The notes under the pieces: generated by a model
Seen by the model: the letters and a program-made list of their open reading frames with translations, nothing else
Told to the model about the DNA's origin: nothing
The model's database searches: none
Assembly: GCF_019931145.1 (NCBI RefSeq)
Contig: NZ_JAIOUV010000007.1
Location: 210,542-274,541, forward strand
Length of the DNA: 64,000 bases
DNA from: Marinicella meishanensis
Lineage (GTDB): Bacteria > Pseudomonadota > Gammaproteobacteria > Xanthomonadales > Marinicellaceae
Direction: 5' to 3'
Translations under genes and position numbers: made by a program
Shown here: positions 35,229 to 44,998 of the stretch, in pieces
Numbering within the stretch: position 1 is the stretch's first letter
Layout: each line of letters opens with the position of its first letter

Positions 35229-37451
35229 TCAGTTCGTGCCATCAAAGCCATCCGCGAAAATGATGTCATTCACATTCAAATTCACGGGCACCACTTTGGT
35301 GGGCTCATCTGGGTCGTCACTGCGCACGCAGATGTCGCCTGCATAGTCACCAAAGGCCAGACCGGTTGAATCAACCGTGACCCCAACATTGGAAGTCATG
35401 GCTGGATCGGTTGAACCTGATGTGGTGGCCAGTGACAACCAGGGGATGTCGGCACCACAAGCCACATCGGTGGCGATGGCGAAGGCCACATACTCACCAA
35501 TGGCGCCACCCAATTGTCCAACCGAAGTGGAGTTACCCGTACCCAAATCAATGGTGCGTAAGTCACCGCAGTTGCCACCGTCAAAACATGTCGCCCAATA
35601 CAAGGTGTTGGTACTCAGGTCAAAGTCCATGCCTTGGGCAAAGTTAGAGTCAAAGTTGGTTGGTCCAATTGAGGTGCCCAGTCCAGTGACTTTGTCGATA
35701 CCAACCAGCTCGTCGGTGCCAATTGCAACCCCATACAGGTTACCGTCAATGTCGGCCGCCACATCAATGACCAAAGGTATGCCGATGGCTCCGATCAAGT
35801 TGGTGGCACCGGTATTCACGTCAATGGTGAACAGCGAGGAACCCACTGCGTCGGTTGAGACAGCATACATGTCACCAGTGGTGCGATCCCAAGTCATACC
35901 GGACCAGGTTTCGGTGCCAGTCGCTGGTGCTGGACCCACATCAATCGAATCACCAGATACGGTGTCAATGCGGATCAATCGCAAATCAGGATTGGCGGCA
36001 TTGGACAAGGCATACAAGGTGTTGTAATCATTACCGTAGAAGTCTCCGGCAAAGGTCGATGCATAATCCGTCGAGGCATTGACCACAGCCACACCGGCCG
36101 GCGCAGCCAAGTCAATCCGCGTCAAGGAAGGCGGATTGTCTGGGAATGGACGCAAAGCATAAGCAATCGAACCACCACCCAAGAAGGCTTGAACCGCAGG
36201 CTTGGTGGGCACTGAGGCACCCATGGCACTGGCTGGCAGGGCCGCTGCTGAAGCATTGGCATCTGGTTTCTTCGGATCAGGCAATGAGGGCATGCGCGAG
36301 AATTGACGCGCACCGGCCACTTGCTCTTCCAAATTCCAGTTCAACACAAAGGTACCCAGGTTGTCGATTTCCAGGTTACCACTGTTGTCAACCACATCGG
36401 GATTTTGTGAGAAATCCAATGAGCTTTGTGGGGTGTCGATGTCTGGGGCATTGACCACCACCAAAGCACTGTTGCTGGCAGCTTCAGTGGCTGGCGGTCC
36501 AGGAGTGAATGAGATGGCCAATGAATCGGAAAGACTGGCGGTGTTGAATGAGTATTCAGCATTGGCTGCATCGCCGCCGATGCCCACTGTGGCCGATGCA
36601 CCGCTATCGAAAGAAGGGTCGCCAAATGAAACGTCCGAATAATGGAATTCAATCACATTGGTGCCTTCAAACAGCTTGATTTGAAAGGTCACTCCATCAG
36701 TACCAATACCAAAATGGGGCACATCATTCCATTGGATGATGGCCACTTGGTTGGGGGCCACACCTTGTACTTCCCAGTAGGTTTCGCCACCAGCACCGTT
36801 GTTCAAGTCATCCCAATGCGGCGCGATCAGATTATTTCCGGTATCGGCGGTGACGGATTGATTTCCAGCAAATATTTGGGCTGACAATGTGCCCAATCTG
36901 ATGGCTCCATTGTCACCAATGGTGATGTCAGCAGAACTGAGCGTGAACAAGGTGAAATTGAATGGCAAAGTCACACCAGCCTCATCATCGTCACCCAAAC
37001 CCAATGCGGTACCGGTGCCTGAAATGTCGGTGAAGTCGAAGGTCAAGGTGTCATCGACAGTGTATGAAGGCAAGGTGGCCGCGGCATCCCAATCGGCCAA
37101 CAGCGATGTGGTGCTGCCAATGGTTTGCACGTCATTGAACTGGAATGACTCAGTGGGCCCCAAAGTCTGGGCGACATTGTCCAACAACAAGCCAAAGAAA
37201 TTGGTGTCCAGTGTGTGTGTCTCAAACGTGTCACCCGAGTTGTTGGTGACGGTGTAACAAAAGTTCACATCGGTGCCTGGATCCACCGTCAAGGTGGTGT
37301 CAACACCACAAACGCCAGGCGAGGTGTCGGTACCCACCGTGACTTCCAAAGTCAGTGGATCGCCGGCTTGGGCCAGACCGGCGGCCCCCACCATCGATGC
37401 AATCAGTGCAATCTTGCTATTGCGGTAAGAATGTTTGGATAGAATTTTCAT
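35229..37451 (-). CDS. Large exported beta-rich protein with WD/propeller-like end
   Basis: ATG at 37451 (MKILSKHSYRNSKIALIASM) has a GGGGAA site; product 740 residues with a signal peptide ending at AQA. The first part (DPLTLEVTVGTD..., then PFNFTLFTLSSADITIGDNG and IQWNDVPHFGIGTDGVTFQI) is a beta-sandwich of the kind found in choice-of-anchor proteins. Residues about 430-680 hold repeats such as NTLYALSNAANPDLRLIRID and GDMYAVSTDAVGSSLFTID, like a beta-propeller (DUF4394-type). The end NDIIFADGFDGTN carries the shared C-terminal motif. Probably surface-located, function unknown. It has its own terminator. Confidence 0.82.
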   Translation of the reverse strand: MKILSKHSYRNSKIALIASMVGAAGLAQAGDPLTLEVTVGTDTSPGVCGVDTTLTVDPGTDVNFCYTVTNNSGDTFETHTLDTNFFGLLLDNVAQTLGPTESFQFNDVQTIGSTTSLLADWDAAATLPSYTVDDTLTFDFTDISGTGTALGLGDDDEAGVTLPFNFTLFTLSSADITIGDNGAIRLGTLSAQIFAGNQSVTADTGNNLIAPHWDDLNNGAGGETYWEVQGVAPNQVAIIQWNDVPHFGIGTDGVTFQIKLFEGTNVIEFHYSDVSFGDPSFDSGASATVGIGGDAANAEYSFNTASLSDSLAISFTPGPPATEAASNSALVVVNAPDIDTPQSSLDFSQNPDVVDNSGNLEIDNLGTFVLNWNLEEQVAGARQFSRMPSLPDPKKPDANASAAALPASAMGASVPTKPAVQAFLGGGSIAYALRPFPDNPPSLTRIDLAAPAGVAVVNASTDYASTFAGDFYGNDYNTLYALSNAANPDLRLIRIDTVSGDSIDVGPAPATGTETWSGMTWDRTTGDMYAVSTDAVGSSLFTIDVNTGATNLIGAIGIPLVIDVAADIDGNLYGVAIGTDELVGIDKVTGLGTSIGPTNFDSNFAQGMDFDLSTNTLYWATCFDGGNCGDLRTIDLGTGNSTSVGQLGGAIGEYVAFAIATDVACGADIPWLSLATTSGSTDPAMTSNVGVTVDSTGLAFGDYAGDICVRSDDPDEPTKVVPVNLNVNDIIFADGFDGTN

Positions 37452-37699
37452 TGTTTCCCCTAATATCAGAATGGTTAATGGATTCCCTCTTGACCATTTA
37501 AAATACGCCAAAGCCATTTATTTTTCAACTAAATTTTTGCACCACGTCACATTTTTTTGATTTATGAGGTACATTTTTGCATCCGCACTGCAAGGATGAG
37601 AACCACCGTAACTTCGGTTGGCAGCAAAGCCTTGATTAATCACTTGTAATTTGTGGTTTGACCCGCTAACTTAAGGCGTTTTGCTGAGGATATAAATTC

Positions 37700-38290
37700 A
37701 TGCCTTTGATCACCCCCCTGGACGCGTTTGCCAACCCCGAAGTCGAACGATTGGTCACTTTTTTCAACGAAACCCTGGGCTTCTGTCCAAACAGTGTGCT
37801 GACCATGCAACGCCGTCCTGCCATCGCCGAAGCTTTCGTCAACCTCAACATGGCGGTGATGGCCAATGAAGGCCGAGTCACGGCCGAACAAAAACGCTTG
37901 GTGGGTTATTTGACCAGTGCCCAAACCGGCTGCCGTTATTGTCAGGCTCACACCATCCTGGCGGCCGAACGCTATGGCGGCTCACAAGCACGCCTGGATG
38001 CGATTTGGGAGTTTCGTGACAGTGATTTGTTCAGCGCGGCCGAAAAGGCCATGTTTGAGTTTGCCTTGGCCGCCTCCAGTGTGCCCAATGCCGTTGATGA
38101 AGCCATTGAAGCTGAATTGAAAAAACATTGGGATGACGGTGAAGTGGTGGAAATATTGGGCGTCATTGCCTTGTTCGGTTACTTGAATCGGTGGAATGAT
38201 TCCATGGGCACTTCCTTGGAGTCTGGTGCCGAGGCGGCTGGCATGAAGTATTTCGGCGCCAAAGGCTGGGACAAAGGCAAACACCAATAA
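37700..38290 (+). CDS. Carboxymuconolactone decarboxylase / AhpD-family protein
   Basis: The 196-residue helical protein contains TGCRYCQAHTILAAERYGG, the CxxC-x-x-H motif of AhpD-like peroxidase-related proteins, followed by IWEFRDSDLFSAAEKAMFEFA. These proteins reduce peroxides or alkyl hydroperoxides, often with lipoyl or thioredoxin partners; the substrate here is not known. GAGGA lies upstream of the ATG. It is followed after 6 bp by a metal-efflux gene, so they are likely co-transcribed. Confidence 0.88.
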   Translation: MPLITPLDAFANPEVERLVTFFNETLGFCPNSVLTMQRRPAIAEAFVNLNMAVMANEGRVTAEQKRLVGYLTSAQTGCRYCQAHTILAAERYGGSQARLDAIWEFRDSDLFSAAEKAMFEFALAASSVPNAVDEAIEAELKKHWDDGEVVEILGVIALFGYLNRWNDSMGTSLESGAEAAGMKYFGAKGWDKGKHQ

Positions 38291-38296
38291 GTCAGC

Positions 38297-39235
38297 ATGG
38301 GCCACCACCACAGCAAACACCATGACCACGGCGGAAACGATCACCACCATGACCACAGCGTGGCGGTGAATCAGGACAACAAGGCCCGGGTGTTGTGGGC
38401 CATGGTCCTGACCTTTGGCTTCATGTTGGCCGAAGTCATCGGTGGTCTGCTGTCAGGATCATTGGCCTTGTTGGCCGATGCCGGTCACATGCTCAGTGAC
38501 GGCGTGGCTTTGTTATTGTCTTGGCTGGCCTTTAAATTCAGCGAACGCGAGGCGGATCAAACACGCAGTTTCGGCTATCACCGGTTTCAAATCCTGGCGG
38601 CTTTTGTCAATGGCCTGACCTTATTAATGATTGCGGCATGGATCGTGTATGAAGCCATTGCACGTTTCTTGCAACCGGTGAGCGTGATGGCCACACCGAT
38701 GCTGGTGATTGCGGTACTGGGCTTGTTGGTCAATCTGCTGGTGTTCAAAATCCTCAGCGGCGGTGACCATGACAACCTCAACTTAAAATCAGCCATGATT
38801 CACGTCATGGGCGATCTGTTGGGTTCGGTGGCGGCGATTCTGGCGGCTTTGCTGATCATGGCGTTTGGCTGGCACTGGGCCGATCCCGTGTTGTCGCTGT
38901 TGGTGGCCTTGTTGATCGTCCGCTCGGGTTGGCAGGTGGTGAAAAAATCCGCCCACATTTTGATCGAAGGCGCGCCGGAGTCCATTCCCGAAGCCGCAGT
39001 CAAAGATGCCTTGATGCAACGGGTTGAAGCGGTCATCGATGTGCACCATATCCACACCTGGTCGTTGACGGCCGACATCAATTTGATGACCTTACACGTG
39101 CAAGTGGATGAATGGCAAACCGAAACCGATGTGTTGAAACAAATCAAATCCGTGTTGCATGAGCAATTTGACATCCACCACACCACCATTCAGGTAGAGC
39201 ACCTGCCCTGCCCTGATGACGATTGTCACATGTGA
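38297..39235 (+). CDS. Cation diffusion facilitator (ZitB/CzcD-like zinc exporter)
   Basis: The 312-residue protein starts with a His-rich tail (MGHHHSKHHDHGGNDHHHDH) and has six membrane helices. The zinc site residues are in ALLADAGHMLSDGVALLLSW (HxxxD) and SAMIHVMGDLLGSVAAILAA (HxxxD), as in ZitB. The cytoplasmic C-terminal domain (EAVIDVHHIHTWSLTADINL) is the dimerising metal-binding fold. It exports zinc or a related divalent ion from the cytoplasm. Its stop overlaps the start of a GNAT gene. Confidence 0.94.
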   Translation: MGHHHSKHHDHGGNDHHHDHSVAVNQDNKARVLWAMVLTFGFMLAEVIGGLLSGSLALLADAGHMLSDGVALLLSWLAFKFSEREADQTRSFGYHRFQILAAFVNGLTLLMIAAWIVYEAIARFLQPVSVMATPMLVIAVLGLLVNLLVFKILSGGDHDNLNLKSAMIHVMGDLLGSVAAILAALLIMAFGWHWADPVLSLLVALLIVRSGWQVVKKSAHILIEGAPESIPEAAVKDALMQRVEAVIDVHHIHTWSLTADINLMTLHVQVDEWQTETDVLKQIKSVLHEQFDIHHTTIQVEHLPCPDDDCHM

Positions 39236-39810
39236 TGGGACCGATGTCAGCACCGGAGCAACAGCCCATATACACCGCAGCCAAGACCACCGGCGACTTG
39301 CAAGGCATCCTGGATTTACAGGCCCAAAACTTGCCCGCACACATCAGCCAAGATGAAGCCCAAGACCAGGGGTTTGTCACCCTGCAGCACGACTTGGCTT
39401 TGTTACAAGCCATGAACAGCCCCCACCCCCACAGCATCGCCAAACTGGGTGATCAGGTCATTGGCTATGCCTTGGTCATGGCGCCCCACTGGGAAGCCCG
39501 CATCCCGGCATTGACCCCCATGTTCCAACAAATCGAACAAGCCCAATGGCATGGACGGCCCATCAACGCCGATCAATTCGTCATCATGGGGCAAGTCTGT
39601 GTGGCCAAAGCCTGGCGCTCGCAAGGCGTGTTTGGGGCCTTGTATGAACACCTTTGTGCCGGATTAAAGGGGCACTTCCCCTTTCTGATCACTGAAATCG
39701 CCAGTCACAACACCCGCTCACTGCGGGCCCATGAAAAAGTGGGTTTTGCCCCCTGGGTGGTTTACGCCGATGGCCCCACCCAATGGCACATTGTGCTGCG
39801 TCGATTATGA
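39235..39810 (+). CDS. GNAT-family N-acetyltransferase
   Basis: ATG at 39235 overlaps the stop of the CDF gene (TGATG); a second Met at 39244 is possible. The 191-residue product has GNAT features: QFVIMGQVCVAKAWRSQGVF (the Q/RxxGxx loop, here SQGVFG), and HNTRSLRAHEKVGFAPWVVY, typical of motif B. The substrate is unknown. Coupling with the zinc exporter is probably by operon only. Confidence 0.85.
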   Translation: MGPMSAPEQQPIYTAAKTTGDLQGILDLQAQNLPAHISQDEAQDQGFVTLQHDLALLQAMNSPHPHSIAKLGDQVIGYALVMAPHWEARIPALTPMFQQIEQAQWHGRPINADQFVIMGQVCVAKAWRSQGVFGALYEHLCAGLKGHFPFLITEIASHNTRSLRAHEKVGFAPWVVYADGPTQWHIVLRRL

Positions 39811-39843
39811 ACCGGGGTCTTGTGCTATCATGGTTTTTTTTAA

Positions 39844-40971
<1,128 letters not shown>

Positions 40972-41000
40972 GCAGCTTTGATCAAAGACTCTGGTCTGGC

Positions 41001-41504
41001 ATGTATTTAAGTTCTCCAAAAACCACCTGGTCCTCAGAATGCCAACGTGAAATGTCGGCCATTCGGTCCGCTTGTGGCAACGCTTTGCAGTTGCATCACA
41101 TCGACTCCACCGCAGTTGCTGGATTGTATGCCAAAGATTGCCTGTACATTCTGGGCGTCACGCCCGATTTGGCAGCGCTCATCGACCAACACCAGCCACT
41201 CAAGACACTGGGCTATGAATTTCGCGGTGAATATGGTTTACCCGGCCGGGCTTATTACCACAAAGCCCGGCGCAAGGTGCATTTACACATATACCAAGCA
41301 GGACACCCCAGCATCAAGCCACACCTGCGGTTTGTGGCTGCCATGAATCGCGACCCCGCCTTGCGCGCTGAATTGAACCAGCTCAAGCTGGCATTGCACA
41401 ACCCATACCCCGACGACAAAGCCCAATACCAGGCGGCCAAAGCCCATTTTTATCAACAATTTTCAACCCCCAGTACCCATGATAATAACCCCACCCACCT
41501 GTAA
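41001..41504 (+). CDS. GrpB-family (UPF0157) protein
   Basis: Starting at ATG 41001 (MYLSSPKTTWSSEC) the product has 167 residues; a TTG at 40968 is less likely. It fits the GrpB/UPF0157 domain, a nucleotidyltransferase-like fold: LYILGVTPDLAAL, GYEFRGEYGLPGRAYYHKAR, KVHLHIYQAGHPSIKPHLRF and YPDDKAQYQAAKAHFY. The role of the family is unknown. It lies 29 bp after frmA and overlaps the fghA start by 26 bp, so it is expressed with the formaldehyde genes. A link to glutathione chemistry is only inferred. Confidence 0.85.
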   Translation: MYLSSPKTTWSSECQREMSAIRSACGNALQLHHIDSTAVAGLYAKDCLYILGVTPDLAALIDQHQPLKTLGYEFRGEYGLPGRAYYHKARRKVHLHIYQAGHPSIKPHLRFVAAMNRDPALRAELNQLKLALHNPYPDDKAQYQAAKAHFYQQFSTPSTHDNNPTHL

Positions 41505-42330
41505 CAGCCAAACCCGCTTGCACGGCGGCACCTTGACGTTCCACCAACACAATTCAAGGGTCAACCAATGCCCCATGACCTTTGCGGTTTATTTACCGCC
41601 CCAAGCCGAGAAACAGCCTGTCCCGGTGCTGTATTTTTTGTCGGGGCTGACCTGCACCGAAGAGAATTTCATGATCAAAGCCGGCGCCCAACGGTTTGCC
41701 GCCCAGCATGGCATCGCCCTGGTGAGTATGGACACCAGCCCCAGGAATCTGGGCTTTGCTGGTGAAAATGACAGTTACGACTTTGGTTCAGGTGCCGGAT
41801 TTTACCTCAATGCCACCGCCGAACCTTGGTCGCAAAATTATCAAATGTATGACTATGTGGTGCATGAATTACCGGTTTTAATCGAACAGCACTTCCCGGT
41901 GCAGCCTGACCAACGGTCCATCTTTGGCCATTCCATGGGTGGTCATGGCGCTTTGACCATCGCCCTGAAAAACGCCGACCGCTACCGCTCAGTCAGCGCC
42001 TTCTCACCGATCGTGGCACCGATGCAAAATCAATGGGGAGTCAAAGCATTTAGTGGCTACTTGGGCGAAGATCGCGACCAATGGCGGCAGTATGACACGG
42101 TGGCACTGATTCAACAAGGCGCCCCCAAAGTCCCTTTGTTCGTGGATCAAGGCACCGACGACGAATTCTTGGATGAATACCTACAACCGCACTTGTTGGA
42201 AGCGGTCTGTGCCGAACACGACCACCCATTGGAACTGCGACGACAAGCCGGCTATGACCACAGCTATTACTTCATCGCCAGCTTCATTGAAGACCACATC
42301 GCCTACCACGCCCAACATCTCAAGCAGTGA
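41479..42330 (+). CDS. fghA: S-formylglutathione hydrolase
   Basis: The 283-residue alpha/beta hydrolase matches the esterase-D family: VLYFLSGLTCTEENFMIKAG near the N-terminus, nucleophile in IFGHSMGGHGALTIALK, acid region in VDQGTDDEFLDEYLQP and His in AGYDHSYYFIASFIEDH. It cleaves S-formylglutathione to formate and glutathione, completing the frmA pathway. The start lies inside the 3' end of the GrpB-like gene. Confidence 0.95.
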   Translation: MIITPPTCNSQTRLHGGTLTFHQHNSRVNQCPMTFAVYLPPQAEKQPVPVLYFLSGLTCTEENFMIKAGAQRFAAQHGIALVSMDTSPRNLGFAGENDSYDFGSGAGFYLNATAEPWSQNYQMYDYVVHELPVLIEQHFPVQPDQRSIFGHSMGGHGALTIALKNADRYRSVSAFSPIVAPMQNQWGVKAFSGYLGEDRDQWRQYDTVALIQQGAPKVPLFVDQGTDDEFLDEYLQPHLLEAVCAEHDHPLELRRQAGYDHSYYFIASFIEDHIAYHAQHLKQ

Positions 42331-42476
42331 ATGGCGCGACGGCTCGGCCTGCTTGCATCAACCAATGACTGACCAGGAGCCATGAGCAATTGTTATGAGG
42401 TCATGCCGTATTTTTACTTTTATTTGGTGCAGCCGACCTTATAATTGGATTTTGACCACTGACAAGGGGATTTCCT

Positions 42477-42974
42477 ATGACCACTGAACGCGCGGTGTTG
42501 GCCGGGGGCTGCTTTTGGGGCATGCAAGATTTGATTCGCAAAATGGACGGGGTCCAAGACACCCGGGTTGGCTACACCGGAGGTGCGGTTGAAAACGCCA
42601 CCTACCGCAACCACGACGGCCATGCCGAAGCCATTGAGATCCTGTTTGACCCGGCCGTCATCACATATCGGGACATCCTGGCTTTTTTCTTTCAAATCCA
42701 TGACCCCACCACGGTTGACCGCCAGGGCAATGACATCGGCGACTCTTACCGTTCGGAAATTTTTTACACCTCTCAAGCGCAAAAAGAGGTGGCCTTGAAA
42801 ACCATTCAGGACGTCGACGCCTCGGGTTTGTGGCCGGGGAAAGTGGTCACCAAGGTTTCAGCAGCCAGTGATTTCTGGGAGGCCGAACCGGAGCACCAGG
42901 ATTATTTGGAACGCATCCCCAACGGTTACACCTGCCACTTTGCCCGCCCTGACTGGGTGCTGCCGGAGTCTTGA
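42477..42974 (+). CDS. msrA: Peptide methionine (S)-S-oxide reductase MsrA
   Basis: The 165-residue protein has [20 protein letters not shown] with catalytic Cys12 (GCFW), [16 protein letters not shown] and [11 protein letters not shown], which define MsrA. It reduces methionine-S-sulfoxide in proteins. No C-terminal resolving Cys pair is present, but a single Cys lies in [12 protein letters not shown] 3'-end copy of about 45 bp is found in both intact 312-bp repeat units at 44295-44918. Confidence 0.95.
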   Translation: MTTERAVLAGGCFWGMQDLIRKMDGVQDTRVGYTGGAVENATYRNHDGHAEAIEILFDPAVITYRDILAFFFQIHDPTTVDRQGNDIGDSYRSEIFYTSQAQKEVALKTIQDVDASGLWPGKVVTKVSAASDFWEAEPEHQDYLERIPNGYTCHFARPDWVLPES

Positions 42975-43038
42975 GACTGAGGCACGTGGCGCTGAAGGCC
43001 CCAGAGGGAAACCACCTCACGAATTGAACAGCCGCCGA

Positions 43039-43494
43039 TCAGACGGGTAAGCTCAAGCCAAGTTTGACATTTTCCATCACCACTGTGGAATGGAATTTCT
43101 GCACCAGTTCGTCGGCAAAAAACAATTCATAGGTGAGTTTTTCATACGCCAGCATGCTGCTGGCAGTGATGACCAGCACAAAGTCATGTGTGCCGGTCAC
43201 GTAATAACACTGTTGCACCGCGGGGTGTGAGCGCATGTTTCGTTTGAAGCGGCTCAGGTTGGCAGAACTGCCTTGTTTGATGATGACCTCCACCAGGATG
43301 GTCACGAACTGGTCCAGTTGCGCACCATCCAACACCGCCACTTCTTTGGCGATGACCCCAGCTGCCCGCAGTTTTTTCAAGCGCCGTTGACAGGACGTGG
43401 CCGACAGGCCGATTTGTTCACCCAATGCTTGGGAGGATTGCCGGCTGTTGACCTGAATGGCCCGCAAAATCTTTTTGTCGATGGCATCCATCAT
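43039..43494 (-). CDS. Lrp/AsnC-family transcription regulator
   Basis: The 151-residue protein has an N-terminal helix-turn-helix (MMDAIDKKILRAIQVNSRQS, then LGEQIGLSATSCQRRLKKLR) and a C-terminal RAM domain (FVTILVEVIIKQGSSANLSR, VQQCYYVTGTHDFVLVITAS), as in Lrp-type regulators that respond to amino acids. It diverges from the GST gene across a 116-bp gap, which may hold its operator. The effector is unknown. Confidence 0.93.
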   Translation of the reverse strand: MMDAIDKKILRAIQVNSRQSSQALGEQIGLSATSCQRRLKKLRAAGVIAKEVAVLDGAQLDQFVTILVEVIIKQGSSANLSRFKRNMRSHPAVQQCYYVTGTHDFVLVITASSMLAYEKLTYELFFADELVQKFHSTVVMENVKLGLSLPV

Positions 43495-43610
43495 TTTGCT
43501 GCATTATTTTGACTATTTTGCAGTTTAGCATACACCTTTGTATTTGTTTTGCAGCGTTTGTTAAGCTTGATGCGGCTATCATGGGCCAAACCATTCATCA
43601 GGAGCCCATT

Positions 43611-44291
43611 ATGATCACCACCCATCACCGCGTGCTTTACTCAGGCACCCGCAATGCCTCCAGCTGGGCTTTCAGGGCTTGGTTGGCGCTGCAAGAACAA
43701 GCCATCGAATTTGAAGAGGTCATTGTTGACATCAGGCGGCCACAACGCTGGCGCAACTTGGCCGAAATCGGTCGCCTCTCACCGCCAGCAGCGGTGCCGG
43801 TGTTGGTCGATGATGGGGTCGTGATCCACGATTCATTGGCGATCATGGAATACGCCAATGAGTTGGGTACAGGTGAGCTGTTACCGACTCGTTTATCAGC
43901 CAGGGCCCAGGTGCGGTCATGGGTGGCCTGGCAGCACGCCGGCTTGGGTCAGGTTTGCCCTGCCCTGTCATTTGAAAGTGCTTTTTATCCCCACAAGAAG
44001 ACCCTTTCAAGCAGTGAAACCCAACAGGCTGAATGGCTCTATGGCTTATGGGAACAGGGCATCCAACAACACCAAGGCTTGTACTTGGTCGGCGCGTATT
44101 CATTGGCCGACATCGCGTTATTACCCACCGTGTTGCGCCTCACCAGCCACTTGGCCGTCCCCGATGACTGTCCCCATGTACAAACTTGGGTGCAGGCTTT
44201 GCTGGAGCGCCCCCTTGTCAAAAGCTGGCTGGATGAGGCCCATCGATGTGAACCCATTTATTTGCCCGGTTATCAAGCCAAACAGCTTTGA
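43611..44291 (+). CDS. Glutathione S-transferase-like protein
   Basis: ATG at 43611 has AGGAG upstream; product 226 residues. The N-terminal thioredoxin-like domain includes YSGTRNASSWAFRAWLALQE (catalytic Ser/Tyr region), SPPAAVPVLVDDGVVIHDSL with the cis-Pro and the glutathione-binding DS, then an all-helical domain ending VGAYSLADIALLPTVLRLTS (the conserved N-capping SxxD). It probably conjugates or reduces glutathione-linked compounds. It is divergent from an Lrp-type regulator. Confidence 0.9.
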   Translation: MITTHHRVLYSGTRNASSWAFRAWLALQEQAIEFEEVIVDIRRPQRWRNLAEIGRLSPPAAVPVLVDDGVVIHDSLAIMEYANELGTGELLPTRLSARAQVRSWVAWQHAGLGQVCPALSFESAFYPHKKTLSSSETQQAEWLYGLWEQGIQQHQGLYLVGAYSLADIALLPTVLRLTSHLAVPDDCPHVQTWVQALLERPLVKSWLDEAHRCEPIYLPGYQAKQL

Positions 44292-44294
44292 GCA

Positions 44295-44998
44295 AAAAAA
44301 GGCCGCATCAAGCGGCCTTCTTGGTCAGTCCACCGAGGGCAATCAGCCCAAAAATTGATGGCGGTAATCGGTGGGTGGCAACGGCCAAACCTGCCACTTT
44401 GCCCACCCTGACTGGGTGTTGCCGGTAATACTTAATTCTGTCATCCTCGGGCTCGGTCGTTTCCGCATCCTGCTCTCACGACACACCTCCATCCATGGAG
44501 GCGACCCGGGGATCCAGGCAGGTGATGTTTCGTTATATTGAATTCACACCAATCATTCGATGTATTCAACCTGGATTATCCGGTCAAGCCGGATAATGAC
44601 GGCAATAAAAAAGGCCGCATTAAGCGGCCTTCTTGCTCAGTCCACCGAGGGCAATCAGCCCAAAAATGGATAGCGGTAATCGGTGGGTGACAACGGCCAA
44701 ACCTGCCACTTTGCCCACACTGACTGGGTGTTGCCGGTAATACTTAATTCTGTCATCCTTGGGCTCGGTCGTTTCCGCATCCTGCTCTCACGACACACCT
44801 CCATCCATGGAGGCGACCCGGGGATCCAGGCAGGTGATGTTTCGTTGTATTGAATTCACACCAATCATTCGATGTATTCAACCTGGATTATCCGGTCAAG
44901 CCGGATAATGACGGGAATAAAAAAGGCCGCATCAAGCGGCCTTCTTGGTGAGTCTACCGAGGGCAATCAGCCCAAAAACGGATAACGGTAATCCGTGG
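44295..44998. repeat. 312-bp tandem duplication of a chimeric intergenic unit
   Basis: Two full units (44295-44606, 44607-44918) and a partial third (from 44919) have an exact 312-bp period, set by GGCCGC at 44301, 44613 and 44925. Each full unit contains a terminator hairpin, a diverged copy of the last 12 codons of pruA (minus strand), a diverged copy of the last 15 or so codons of msrA (plus strand), a dispersed hairpin repeat and a TTATCCGG/CCGGATAA hairpin. The third copy runs into the real pruA 3' end. Confidence 0.85.
44919..44943 (-). terminator. Intrinsic terminator after pruA
   Basis: AAGGCCGC (44923-44930) pairs with GCGGCCTT (44936-44943) around a 5-nt loop; on the minus strand a T run follows. 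Copies of the hairpin at 44299-44319 and 44611-44631 arose with the tandem duplication. Confidence 0.85.
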
